Origin: Dysgonomonas sp. ZJ279
GTDB lineage: Bacteria; Bacteroidota; Bacteroidia; Bacteroidales; Dysgonomonadaceae
Assembly: GCF_011039205.1 (NCBI RefSeq)
Contig: NZ_JAAKEL010000005.1
Coordinates: forward strand, 62,001 to 126,000
Reading direction: 5' to 3'
Length of the DNA stretch: 64,000 bases
In this document: positions 1 through 7,877 of the stretch, piece by piece
Position numbering within the stretch: position 1 is the first letter of the stretch
Layout: every line of letters starts with the position of its first letter
Notes under the pieces: model-generated
What the model was told of the DNA's origin: nothing
Seen by the model: only the letters and a program-made list of their open reading frames with translations
Database searches by the model: none
Translations under genes and position numbers: made by a program

Positions 1-180
1 AAACAGGTCATTAGGCGATTTAGGATCGAGCGATTTAAATAGTATGATTGTGAAGTAAGTCCATGCTGAGCAGAAAAGCAATAAAGTAAATGCGTCCGCA
101 TAATCGTACCATCTTTTACTGTAAACAAGCTTCCGCTCTCTGATACTCTCCTTTATATTTAATCCTTTTAAGTTTCTCAT
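1..180 (-). CDS. Membrane protein, partial (3' end outside window)
   Basis: On the minus strand an ATG at 178-180 opens a frame with no stop down to base 1, giving at least 60 residues. The visible part starts MRNLKGLNIKESIRERK and then holds a hydrophobic stretch (residues about 31-47) typical of a first transmembrane segment, so the product is probably an inner-membrane protein with a short basic cytoplasmic head. I do not recognise the family. It is divergent from the ATPase cassette to its right, and the first copy of the 41-bp direct repeat lies just upstream of its start. Confidence 0.5.
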   Translation of the reverse strand, partial: MRNLKGLNIKESIRERKLVYSKRWYDYADAFTLLLFCSAWTYFTIILFKSLDPKSPNDLF

Positions 181-220
181 ATTCAAGGCAAATATAATCA
201 TTACCAAAATACGTTTATTA

Positions 221-261
221 TTTCACAAAAATAAATCTTAAAAATCCCCATTTTATTTCTT
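221..261. repeat. 41-bp direct repeat, left copy
   Basis: Bases 221-261 are identical to 2377-2417 (41 of 41 by eye). Similarity resumes a few bases later in a shared ATCTATAA at 269-276 and 2425-2432. The pair brackets the ATPase/nuclease cassette at 384-2299, so the repeat is either the scar of its insertion or a duplicated leader of the phage structural operon. Confidence 0.85.
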
Positions 262-330
262 TAGCGTGATCTATAATAAATAACTTCGTTTATTCAATTT
301 TGAATTCTTAAATAGTATATTCTAAATTAC

Positions 331-338
331 TATATTTG
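331..338 (+). promoter_or_regulatory. Candidate -7 box for the ATPase cassette
   Basis: TATATTTG matches the Bacteroidetes -7 consensus TAnnTTTG and lies 45 bases before the ATPase start codon. A TTTG (-33) element at the expected 19-20 base distance is not present; the nearest one (299-302) is too far. This is a weak call from one element only. Confidence 0.35.
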
Positions 339-383
339 TATGAGAATTGACAGCATTCTGAATGTTATATAATAAAGCAAGTT

Positions 384-1688
384 ATGAGTGTACAGAAACA
401 ACATCTAGTAATAAAAAATATAGGTCCGATAAGAGACGTTGATATCCATCTTACAAAAATTAACGTAATTATAGGACCGCAAAGTAGTGGGAAAAGTACA
501 ATCGATAAGATTGCTTGCTATTGTTCGTGGGTAGAAAAACGTGTTTGTAGATTGCAATCTTTCGACTTTTTTTTAGAGGATGGGGCATTTGCAAAAGAGT
601 TGGTTCGTTTTCATAAACTCGATGGATACCTGAGAGAAGATAGCCGTATAGAATACGAAAGTGATTTTATTAAGATTGCTTATCTACATTCAACCGGAAA
701 ACCGACAATGGAATGGGGAGTGAAAAGATATGAATTTAAGCGACCTAAAATCTCTTACATTCCATCAGAACGTAATATGGTAGCAGCAATTTCTAATTGG
801 TTTGAAGTGAAATTTGACGATAATAATATTTTGAGTTTTATGGCCGATTGGGATAATGCTCGTAAAATATATAGTAAGGAAAGCCCAATTGAAATTTTAA
901 ATTTAGATGCAAAATATTACTATGATGCTTCTTCTAAATCTGATTGGGTAATTGTTGGTAATTGTGTTTCCTCTATTGAAAAAGAAAATAGAGAGGAAAT
1001 TATATTAGAGTTAACAAATACATCCAGTGGTTTGCAGTCATTGATACCATTGTATGTACTTATTGATTTTTGTATAAATGGAATATATAAGTATGAGAAA
1101 AGTAGTGTGGAAACTCTAAGTGAGGATGATAAACTTAATTTAGAATTACTCAAGTATAAATTGAATGTAAATACCGCAGAAGAAATTCTATCGACTATTA
1201 ATCATATTCGAAAAGCTTTGGAAAATGAAGATGTTAATGATGAGTCAGTTAAAAAGATCTTAGAATATTCAAGTTTGAAAAATAATTTCATTTCAAATAA
1301 TTTTACAAAAATCTATCTCGAAGAACCCGAAGCCAATCTATTCCCATCTACTCAACGAGATTTGATATACTCGTTATTACAGACTATTAAAAAGAGGGAA
1401 GCGGATAGTATAATGATAACAACTCATAGCCCATATATACTATATGCATTGAATAACTGTATGAAGGGTTATAGTGTTAAAGATAAGGTCCCTAAGGAGG
1501 AGATCGGTAATTTTAAGAGCTATAATGCATGGACCGATCCGAAAGATATCTCGGTATGGGAAATAGATTATAATAATGGGACTTTGAAATCGATAAAGAA
1601 TGAAGAGAGGGGAACTATTGGAGCTCACTATTTCAATAGAGTAATGAAAGAAACGATGGATGAATATTATGATCTGCTAAATTATTAA
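384..1688 (+). CDS. AAA family ATPase (OLD/ABC-like), candidate defence ATPase
   Basis: The 434-residue protein has a Walker A motif GPQSSGKST at residues 31-39, right after a short N-terminal beta region (ABC/SMC/OLD type). The Walker B motif IYLEEPEANLFP is near 310-322, and a switch-like TTHSPY lies near 345. The long diverged middle (about 100-300) is the usual insert of overcoming-lysogenization-type ATPases. Such ATPases power nuclease or toxin partners in many anti-phage systems. The gene is followed after 5 bases by the 201-residue ORF and shares one terminator with it, so the two form one cassette. No TOPRIM domain is visible in this protein, which argues against a complete OLD nuclease. 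The closest analogy is the ATPase half of two-gene systems such as PARIS or Gabija-like pairs, but I cannot assign a type. Confidence 0.8.
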   Translation: MSVQKQHLVIKNIGPIRDVDIHLTKINVIIGPQSSGKSTIDKIACYCSWVEKRVCRLQSFDFFLEDGAFAKELVRFHKLDGYLREDSRIEYESDFIKIAYLHSTGKPTMEWGVKRYEFKRPKISYIPSERNMVAAISNWFEVKFDDNNILSFMADWDNARKIYSKESPIEILNLDAKYYYDASSKSDWVIVGNCVSSIEKENREEIILELTNTSSGLQSLIPLYVLIDFCINGIYKYEKSSVETLSEDDKLNLELLKYKLNVNTAEEILSTINHIRKALENEDVNDESVKKILEYSSLKNNFISNNFTKIYLEEPEANLFPSTQRDLIYSLLQTIKKREADSIMITTHSPYILYALNNCMKGYSVKDKVPKEEIGNFKSYNAWTDPKDISVWEIDYNNGTLKSIKNEERGTIGAHYFNRVMKETMDEYYDLLNY

Positions 1689-1693
1689 TCTGA

Positions 1694-2299
1694 ATGAAGG
1701 AGAAAATAGAGGGATTAAGGTCTTCTGATAAGCATGTTTTTAAAACTCTGTCGAGTGAATGTATATATGTTGCAGATTACGCAGATCAACCAGAAAAAAG
1801 GAAAGGAGTAGAGTTTTCAGATAAAGCTTTTACTGATATAAACTTTGTTCAAATAGCTAATAAGAATAAGATTGAAGTATACTGTGATGCTTTTCGCGAA
1901 CATGCTTTTCAGAAAAAGAAAGGATCACATTGGAAGCAATGTGAATGTGCTTTATTTTCGACCACCTGCGAAGAGAGTGATTGGAGGCTTTTTATAGAAA
2001 CAAAATATGCAAAAAGTAAGCATGCTGCCTTCCGAGAAGGTAACCCCAGCCATCCCCAAAAAGCAATAGCACAAATAAATGAAACAGTTCAGTTTTTTAG
2101 GGATAAAAAACTTCTTTCGACTGATAAGAAAATACATGCTATAATTGCTTTTCCGAATATATTGGAAGATTTTAGTGCTGCTTTTGAACAAGATGATGAA
2201 TTGAGAGAGAAGTTAGAGGAAGCTAATGATAATAACATAGTTATACGTCCTAGCAACTACGCAACAATAGATTCGAATGCAATAATTCATCTTAGATAG
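1694..2299 (+). CDS. Putative PD-(D/E)xK-like partner of the AAA ATPase
   Basis: This 201-residue protein has no family I can name. Residues 80-106 look like the core of a restriction-type nuclease: an acidic residue in the strand QCECALF (Glu84) followed by LFIETKYA, giving E102-x-K104. A Gln/Glu helix (QKAIAQINETVQFF) follows, as in PD-(D/E)xK folds. The ATG is 5 bases after the ATPase stop, implying translational coupling. It ends at a strong terminator at 2337-2368. The nuclease reading is inference from one motif; a structural partner without catalysis is equally possible. Confidence 0.55.
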   Translation: MKEKIEGLRSSDKHVFKTLSSECIYVADYADQPEKRKGVEFSDKAFTDINFVQIANKNKIEVYCDAFREHAFQKKKGSHWKQCECALFSTTCEESDWRLFIETKYAKSKHAAFREGNPSHPQKAIAQINETVQFFRDKKLLSTDKKIHAIIAFPNILEDFSAAFEQDDELREKLEEANDNNIVIRPSNYATIDSNAIIHLR

Positions 2300-2336
2300 A
2301 TAATTAATAATATAACAAACGAATTATAAACATTTT

Positions 2337-2368
2337 AAGAAGCTTGCTCCCAGCAAGCTTCTTTTTTT
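2337..2368 (+). terminator. Rho-independent terminator of the ATPase/nuclease cassette
   Basis: A perfect 12-bp stem (2337-2348 with 2352-2363) closes a 3-base CCC loop and is followed by a run of T to 2368. It separates the cassette from the phage operon that begins at 2455. Confidence 0.9.
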
Positions 2369-2376
2369 ATTGCCAT

Positions 2377-2417
2377 TTTCACAAAAATAAATCTTAAAAA
2401 TCCCCATTTTATTTCTT
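2377..2417. repeat. 41-bp direct repeat, right copy
   Basis: Identical to 221-261. It lies 38 bases before the first phage structural gene, so it may hold part of that operon's leader or promoter region. The identity stops sharply on the left at 2377. Confidence 0.85.
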
Positions 2418-2454
2418 CCCGATTATCTATAAGTACAAATCAAGAAGAAACAAG

Positions 2455-3630
2455 ATGAATATACCAGTTTACAACTGCCTGATAGAAGATGCAGACGATA
2501 TTACAGGCGTTTATGCAATCTCTTTTGTAGATTGTCCAGCTAACGAAGTAGATTTCGTTGCACTCAATAAGCCTGCGAACGAGATTCTGCTCAATCGCGA
2601 CAATCACAAACAAATACTAACAGGAGCAGTTCTCAAACCCGAACAACTCATCTTTCGCAATTCGCCCCAACTGGGTGATTATTACATCCGCTTCTCGGCA
2701 GATCAAATAGAAAAAATTGCCCACAAAATGATGCGTACAGGTATCGCATTGCATAATACCACACATCAGCATCAGACACCTTTAGATGGTAACTATCTCA
2801 CAGAATTGTGGATTGTAGAAGACCCCGATACAGATAAATCGAAAGCATTAGGATTTGAGAACCTTCCCAAAGGGGCATTGATGTGTAGCTACAAGGTCGA
2901 AGACAAAGAATACTGGACACGGGAGGTGATGACCGGCAATGTCAAAGGATTCTCTTTGGAAGGTTTTTTCAATCAGCAAATAGAAATACATAAACCAGAA
3001 AAACAATTAAATCAAAAGTGTGTAAAAATGAATGACAGAAGAAAAAAACAGACACTTCTAGGTAAAATTGCACGTATGCTGCTCGATATTCAGACTGTGC
3101 AGAAAGCTGATGCGACAACCAGTGGTGCGCCGTTTGTAGTCTTTGTACTCGCAGATGCAAAGGAAGTCTATATCGATCAGGACGGATTTGCTACGCTCGA
3201 CGAAGAGCAGATGCCTGCCGGCGAACACAATCTGGCGGATGGTAATATACTCGTGATAGATGAGCAGGGTCAGTTTGTAGAAACCCGCGAGCCGTCGGAG
3301 AAAAACACAAACCCAGAGCAAGCCACACCTCCACAAACTTTGGGAAAACGTGCAGGGCACAAGTTAGAAGATTTCGATCCGAAAACAGTAGAGGCTCTCA
3401 AGGCTAAGATTGCCGAAATGCAATCGACTATCGATCAGTTGAGCAAGGCACTTACGGATGCACAGGGAATACTCGAAAATACGAAAGGACAAGTAGAAGA
3501 GATGCGCCGTAAAACGCCCTCCGCACAACCATTGGTACAACGCATGTCTTTTGCCTGCAATGTCGAAAGCATGACCACCGCCGAGCGTATGGCTGTGGCT
3601 CTGAATCAAACAATAAGCAGAAAAAAATAA
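2455..3630 (+). CDS. XkdF-type phage prohead protease fused to a scaffold-like tail
   Basis: Residues about 50-185 match my memory of the XkdF family of putative phage serine proteases: ILTGAVLKPEQLIFR near the start, an H-rich middle (LHNTTHQHQTP), ELWIVEDPD, and GNVKGFSLEGFF at the end. The rest of the 391 residues is low in order. It has a linker, then a heptad-like region (about 310-345, beginning KAKIAEMQSTIDQLSKAL), which fits a scaffold that is cleaved off during capsid maturation. The gene lies directly upstream of the major capsid gene, the usual head-module order. The portal and terminase genes expected upstream are replaced here by the ATPase cassette. Confidence 0.8.
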   Translation: MNIPVYNCLIEDADDITGVYAISFVDCPANEVDFVALNKPANEILLNRDNHKQILTGAVLKPEQLIFRNSPQLGDYYIRFSADQIEKIAHKMMRTGIALHNTTHQHQTPLDGNYLTELWIVEDPDTDKSKALGFENLPKGALMCSYKVEDKEYWTREVMTGNVKGFSLEGFFNQQIEIHKPEKQLNQKCVKMNDRRKKQTLLGKIARMLLDIQTVQKADATTSGAPFVVFVLADAKEVYIDQDGFATLDEEQMPAGEHNLADGNILVIDEQGQFVETREPSEKNTNPEQATPPQTLGKRAGHKLEDFDPKTVEALKAKIAEMQSTIDQLSKALTDAQGILENTKGQVEEMRRKTPSAQPLVQRMSFACNVESMTTAERMAVALNQTISRKK

Positions 3631-3775
3631 CAGCCCCTCCTAACCTCCCCAAGGGGAGGAATGCAAAGGAGGTACAGCTTTTAGTCGATAACTTATTTAC
3701 AATTTAATTTACAAATCATAATTATATAATACTCTCTCTCTGAATACCTCCCCTTGGGGAGGACAGGAGGGGCTA
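3631..3775. repeat. Inverted pair of CCTCCCC/AGGAGGGGCT repeat units
   Basis: The gap between the protease and capsid genes holds two copies of the GC-rich repeat family in opposite orientation: 3632-3674 (starting AGCCCCTCCTAACCTCCCC) and 3733-3774 (ending GGAGGACAGGAGGGGCT). They face each other around an AT-rich centre. The element sits inside what should be a single phage operon, so it inserted or expanded after the operon formed. Confidence 0.85.
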
Positions 3776-3787
3776 AATTTAAAAAAT

Positions 3788-4735
3788 ATGGCAAATATCT
3801 ACGACATCTCATCACTGACTTACCAACCTTCGTCTAACATGGACTGGTTTACAAAAGCCATCTTTGGTGGGAAACTCATCGAAAAAGGGAAAATAACTCC
3901 TATCGTAGGAGTGAAAGACAGCACTCGACTCAATCTTATCGATCTGGCAGGAAATATCCTTCAGGCTGATGCCCGCGACTGTGCATGGACACCGCAGCAA
4001 ATAGCCAAACTGAGCGAGAAAGAATTGAAAGTAAAAACATATAAAATCAATCTGGAACAATGTATTGACGACCTTGAGCGCAAACGCACTATCTGGATGC
4101 TAAGCCCCGGAGCCAAGAATCAGGAATTGCCCGATACGCTGGAAGATGCCACAATGCAACTTTTGGCCAACGAACTAAGTAGCGAAATCGAAACAAAAAT
4201 CTTCAAGGGTGATAGCTCTGCGGATGCAAATGATTTTGATGGCGTTATCAAAGTGTTGACCGACAGTACTCAGGCTGTTAAACTGACAGGCGTTGCCCTG
4301 ACAAAGGAAAACGTGCTGGACGAAATAGCTAAAGTATTTGCTGCACTGCCCGAAGACGTATTGGCTATCGGTATGCAGGAGGGAACATTGAACATCTATG
4401 TGTCGTATGCAACAATCCTTAAAGTCAAAATGGCTCTGGGTGGCATCTATGGCAGCAATGTGATGGTGAGTCCGAACTTTACGGTAGAAGGCGATGTGGT
4501 TCGTTATATGGGTGTCGAAATCGTTCCTGTGAAAGGGTTAGACGAAACAGACATGGTAGCGGCTGATGCCAAGAATTTCCTTATCGGAACCGATTTGGTT
4601 CGCGACCTGGAAGAAATCCGTCTCGGACAATTCCCTGCCCCTAACGACAATAAGATCTTTATAGATGGTCGTTTGCGCCTTGGTTTCGTCATTCCTTTCG
4701 AAGATGAAGTGGTGTACTATTCAGTTAACAATTAA
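3788..4735 (+). CDS. Phage major capsid protein
   Basis: The 315-residue product, its size, and its place right after the protease/scaffold gene identify the major capsid protein. The N-terminus is the flexible arm; the body is rich in alternating short strands and acidic loops. It has the typical pattern of a capsid protein that binds through a long E-loop (about 75-125) and ends in a conserved beta segment (LRLGFVIPFEDEVVYY). I see no frameshift or early stop. HK97-fold membership is inference from length and context. Confidence 0.8.
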   Translation: MANIYDISSLTYQPSSNMDWFTKAIFGGKLIEKGKITPIVGVKDSTRLNLIDLAGNILQADARDCAWTPQQIAKLSEKELKVKTYKINLEQCIDDLERKRTIWMLSPGAKNQELPDTLEDATMQLLANELSSEIETKIFKGDSSADANDFDGVIKVLTDSTQAVKLTGVALTKENVLDEIAKVFAALPEDVLAIGMQEGTLNIYVSYATILKVKMALGGIYGSNVMVSPNFTVEGDVVRYMGVEIVPVKGLDETDMVAADAKNFLIGTDLVRDLEEIRLGQFPAPNDNKIFIDGRLRLGFVIPFEDEVVYYSVNN

Positions 4736-4750
4736 TAGTTAACATATATT

Positions 4751-4812
4751 CTCTCTGTCATTTCGAACGTGTGTGAGCAATCCCGTTCCGATTCGGAATG
4801 ACAAATGAGAGA
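4751..4812. repeat. Short TGTCATTTCGAA hairpin, intergenic
   Basis: CTCTCTGTCATTTCGAA pairs with TTCGGAATGACAAATGAGAG around a loop of about 25 bases. It is a diverged, shorter member of the TGTCATCCCGA hairpin family and lies between the capsid gene and the beta-helix gene. Confidence 0.75.
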
Positions 4813-4857
4813 TATTTAATTCAGTATCAATTATTCGTTTAATAAAAAACAAAGATT

Positions 4858-5844
4858 ATGGAAGCAAACTGTTCAGGAGTATCAAAATCAACAAATTGCA
4901 GAGGAACAAATGTGTATGTTAATTGCTGTTGCCCCGATGATGGAGATGGAGGCGGTCAAAGTGGATTCAAAGGGACAAATGTATATGTAGATTCAAAGAA
5001 TGAAAGCGCAACAGCCGATGGAACGATAAACAACCCGTTCAAAACAGTTCTGGATGCATTTAAGTATGTCGACTCGAGTGATGAGAATTATATTATCCAT
5101 ATAATAAGTATGGAGTGGGAGGAACGTGTAATTGACTATGAATTAAAAAGTAAAGGTCATTTAGGTATCGTTGGTTCAGGTCCTTATTGTATAAATCAGA
5201 ATATCTATAGCTTCGAATCACTATCCCTGAGAGTAAGTGGCGAAAGTTATTTATTTCTAGGAGACATGTCGGTAGATACCTTAAATATATATGGTGCAGA
5301 AGGGGCGATGTTAGATAACTTACTATCTGCAAGTGTCAATATGTATGATATCCGTAACCGAATTTTTATAAATAATTGTAGGTCTTATTTTAATACATGC
5401 TCTCTTGCGTTGCGTTTCGAGAAAGAAATAAGTTTATTGGCTAATTTACATATTACAAATTCATCAATAAGTCTTCTTCTCAATAATGCTGTTTATTATG
5501 GACGAATGCATCATTGTTATGTTTCTTCGATATCTACAACTTTACCCGAAGGAGCAAATAATTCTTATCCGTTAATCCAGTTAGAGACGCATGGCTGTAC
5601 TATTGGATACATAGACAACGGGCAAGCTATGGAAAGCTCATATTTTAATTTGGGAGCTACCTCTGTGAATTTCATTACTGAAATATCTGAAGATATGCCG
5701 AAAGTGAATATTCATAGTAGCGGTTTTTATACCGAGACTGCGTTTGCTCCGATCAACTATTCTCCCGAAAGCAGATCGTTGACAGCCAATCTCGAAGCAA
5801 TAGACAAAAAACTGGGCGAACTCCAGGTAGGTCTGGGCGCATAA
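4858..5844 (+). CDS. Phage structural protein with right-handed beta-helix
   Basis: The 328-residue protein starts with a Cys-rich segment (residues 4-27, with NCCCPDD) and repeats GTNVYV twice. It then reads VYVDSKNESATADGTINNPF and runs into short repeating strands rich in Asn, Ser and Ile up to about 290. The VYVDS..NG..NPF-type entry is the usual start of pectate-lyase-like beta-helices. The last 35 residues look helical (NLEAIDKKLGELQ), as in trimer-forming ends. It lies inside the structural block and probably decorates the particle or binds cell-surface glycans; the exact role is inference. Confidence 0.6.
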   Translation: MEANCSGVSKSTNCRGTNVYVNCCCPDDGDGGGQSGFKGTNVYVDSKNESATADGTINNPFKTVLDAFKYVDSSDENYIIHIISMEWEERVIDYELKSKGHLGIVGSGPYCINQNIYSFESLSLRVSGESYLFLGDMSVDTLNIYGAEGAMLDNLLSASVNMYDIRNRIFINNCRSYFNTCSLALRFEKEISLLANLHITNSSISLLLNNAVYYGRMHHCYVSSISTTLPEGANNSYPLIQLETHGCTIGYIDNGQAMESSYFNLGATSVNFITEISEDMPKVNIHSSGFYTETAFAPINYSPESRSLTANLEAIDKKLGELQVGLGA

Positions 5845-5891
5845 TTATCAAAACATTTTTTTAAACTTATCATTTATAATTCATAGTTACT

Positions 5892-6431
5892 ATGGCAGGG
5901 TGTAAATTGACCTCTAATATAACAAAAACGAATTGTCAGTATTCGATAGCCGGTGTAAAAGCCGTCTATCTTTTCAACTACGATTCCAAGCATACATATA
6001 CTATCGGTGCCGATGGGGTAATCAGTGCAATAACCTTATCAGGAAGCGATAAAGCTTACAAAATCGACTTTATCAACAACACAGCTTCATTCTCCGACGA
6101 GTTGGCACAGAATGGCAATGGCGGCAAATATCGCACGCATACATTGAACTTCTCGTTGAGCGAATACGACTACAATATGCTTAATCAGGGCGATGCACTT
6201 AGCTTAGGTACATTCACAGCGGTGGTTGTCGACAAGTCAGGGCGAGTAGTGATGCTTGGCAGAAACAATGGACTGAACGCAACAGCATTCAACTATGCCT
6301 CGGGAGCAGCCGACGCCGATGCTAACGGATGGACTGTGACTTTGGCAGGAACAGAAAAAGAAATTGCTCGTCTCTTAGAAAGCGAGAGTGTGATTGCGCC
6401 AGTTGCCGACGAAACGGTTGTGACGCCGTAA
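5892..6431 (+). CDS. Phage structural protein (tail-tube/hub-like), paralogue A
   Basis: 179 residues. The opening MAGCKLTSNITKTNC followed by GVKAVYLFNY resembles the C-x(n)-GGIKxVYF start of Bacteroidetes phage virion proteins that I remember from crAss-like and related phages. The C-terminal half (VVVDKSGRVVMLGRNNG followed by SGAADADANGWTVTLAG) aligns with that of the next gene (VVFKTSQGKGYTFGSDGG followed by TGQLGEAAGYTITIGK), so the two are paralogues. It is separated from the next gene by a 12-bp hairpin. A tail-tube or neck role is an inference. Confidence 0.55.
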   Translation: MAGCKLTSNITKTNCQYSIAGVKAVYLFNYDSKHTYTIGADGVISAITLSGSDKAYKIDFINNTASFSDELAQNGNGGKYRTHTLNFSLSEYDYNMLNQGDALSLGTFTAVVVDKSGRVVMLGRNNGLNATAFNYASGAADADANGWTVTLAGTEKEIARLLESESVIAPVADETVVTP

Positions 6432-6459
6432 TTTCGGTCGATACATTAACTAATTAGTG

Positions 6460-6500
6460 AATGAGCAAATGACGGATTTACATCATCGCATTTGCTCATT
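6460..6500. promoter_or_regulatory. 12-bp perfect hairpin between two paralogous structural genes
   Basis: AATGAGCAAATG (6460-6471) pairs exactly with CATTTGCTCATT (6489-6500) across a 17-base loop. There is no T tract, so it is not a classic terminator. It could be a processing or stability element setting the dose of the two flanking structural genes. Confidence 0.6.
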
Positions 6501-6522
6501 CCTATATTATCACAATTAACAT

Positions 6523-7095
6523 ATGAGTTACAGATTAGTACAAAATATAAAACATACAGATGCTTACAATTCGGGAGGGATCACATCTCTTCATCTGTTG
6601 GATATAAAAGGCTTCGAGCATTATATATACAAAGATGACAAGCAGTTCGACGAATGTTTTGTCGATAGTATAGTCGTTTCTCTGCCCTATTCGCGGTTGG
6701 ATACTGTACACGAAAGCAACTTTGCAGAGACTCACGAGAACGGCGTATATAAGCAAACGCTTACTACATTCGTCCGTACACTCGAAGGGACTAAACTCTC
6801 TAATATTCTGCTGGCTAGTGTGAATAAATACCTCGTAGTGTTCAAGACATCGCAGGGCAAAGGATATACTTTCGGTTCGGATGGTGGCGCATCTTTATCG
6901 TTTACACAGCAGACAGGACAATTGGGCGAAGCAGCCGGATATACGATCACGATAGGGAAAAACTCTGTTTATCCACTGTTCGAGATAGATGCAGATAAAT
7001 TCGATAGCGATGTGGAATGGATACTCGAACATGGTTGGTGGAACGACCGTGGTGTATGGATGAGGAATGGTATTTGGCAAACGACAAACAGTTAG
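6523..7095 (+). CDS. Phage structural protein, paralogue B
   Basis: 190 residues with the same layout as the preceding 179-residue protein: an N-terminal GGITSLHLLDI strand in place of AGVKAVYLFNY, a central strand pair, and a C-terminal G-x3-G-x4-F-x3-TG-x6-GYTITIGK segment that aligns with the paralogue. It then adds about 25 residues ending in a Trp-rich tail (HGWWNDRGVWMRNGIW). The Trp-rich end could dock onto another virion protein. Tandem paralogues of this kind often form tube plus terminator or hub; which is which cannot be told here. Confidence 0.5.
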   Translation: MSYRLVQNIKHTDAYNSGGITSLHLLDIKGFEHYIYKDDKQFDECFVDSIVVSLPYSRLDTVHESNFAETHENGVYKQTLTTFVRTLEGTKLSNILLASVNKYLVVFKTSQGKGYTFGSDGGASLSFTQQTGQLGEAAGYTITIGKNSVYPLFEIDADKFDSDVEWILEHGWWNDRGVWMRNGIWQTTNS

Positions 7096-7116
7096 CCTTT
7101 TCCAACCTTCCCAGTT

Positions 7117-7237
7117 AGCCCCCTAATCCCCCTAAGGGGGACTTTTGGCTGACGCAAGTTATCATTAAAACAATACAATACTCTTTCTTAATGGCGACGA
7201 TTCTGTCTCCTCCCCTTGGGGGAGGTCGGGAGGGGCT
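7117..7237. repeat. Two GC-rich repeat units in a phage intergenic gap
   Basis: Units at 7117-7146 (GCCCCCTAATCCCCCTAAGG) and 7206-7237 (CTCCCCTTGGGGGAGG) belong to the CCTCCCC/AGGAGGGGCT family and again face each other across AT-rich DNA, as at 3631-3775. They break the structural operon between paralogue B and the small gene at 7273. Confidence 0.75.
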
Positions 7238-7272
7238 GCTGGAACTGTTAAGGAGGAACTAACATAACGAAT

Positions 7273-7653
7273 ATGCTCTTAAATATAAATCTGAAAGATG
7301 TAGAATTAGGCGATTCGGGCGAAGTGGCACGCGATACGATCAACGAGAACTTCGATCTGCTTGCCGGTGAGGTCGGCCGAATCAGCGGCTTCCATTGGGC
7401 AATGACAATTTATTCTAAAACATATATTGTCCCACTTTTTCCGGGGATGAAGAAAATTGTCTGGGCAGGCGGTTTCGGTCTGAATAAATTGTATGTCAAA
7501 TCGGTAAAAGATACTGATACCAATTGGCGCGAAGTGTCTCCCGGCGATGCCAACTTCGATATTTCGACCTACGTCCCCAATCTGGGGATGATGATAAAAC
7601 CCGATTACACAAATCTTGATAATTGTGCAACAATAAATCTTATAATGACATGA
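7273..7653 (+). CDS. Small phage protein upstream of tail-fibre genes
   Basis: 126 residues, no family recognised. It opens with MLLNINLKDVELGDSGEVARD followed by TINENFDLL, a phrase (GDS..D..NENF) that is common at the N-terminus of virion-associated fibre and baseplate proteins, where it forms a docking helix. The rest is beta-rich with many aromatic residues. Its stop overlaps the start of the next gene (ATGA at 7650-7653), so the two are translated together. A small fibre-base role is an inference. Confidence 0.5.
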   Translation: MLLNINLKDVELGDSGEVARDTINENFDLLAGEVGRISGFHWAMTIYSKTYIVPLFPGMKKIVWAGGFGLNKLYVKSVKDTDTNWREVSPGDANFDISTYVPNLGMMIKPDYTNLDNCATINLIMT

Positions 7654-7877
7654 AATATACTGTAAAATATAAAAACGAAAATTATACAATAGACGGCAGC
7701 AGGCGATTTAGTGAACAAAGTCCGGACTTCAAAATTCTGTGGGCACAACTCGATAAAATACAGCTCGAAGGTTGCCAGACCGCACAGGTAGACAATGCCT
7801 CTGTAATAGTTTACGATATGGGAGGTGTAATTGTAAGTATGAACGAAAATGAAATGGAGGTGATATATGGCGAATAA
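7650..7877 (+). CDS. Small phage protein, translationally coupled
   Basis: I place the start at the ATG at 7650, which overlaps the previous stop as ATGA, giving about 75 residues (MKYTVKYKNENYTIDG...). A longer frame from 7623 exists but would overlap the previous gene with no advantage. The protein is small and acidic with an IVYDMGGVIVSMNE strand; no family is recognised. Its 3' end overlaps the next gene by 11 bases (7867-7877). Three overlapping genes in a row suggest one assembly unit. Confidence 0.5.
   Translation: MKYTVKYKNENYTIDGSRRFSEQSPDFKILWAQLDKIQLEGCQTAQVDNASVIVYDMGGVIVSMNENEMEVIYGE

Noticed and set aside
339-371. 10-codon leader-like ORF (MRIDSILNVI) before the ATPase gene
   Set aside because: Too short to support; no attenuator structure follows it.
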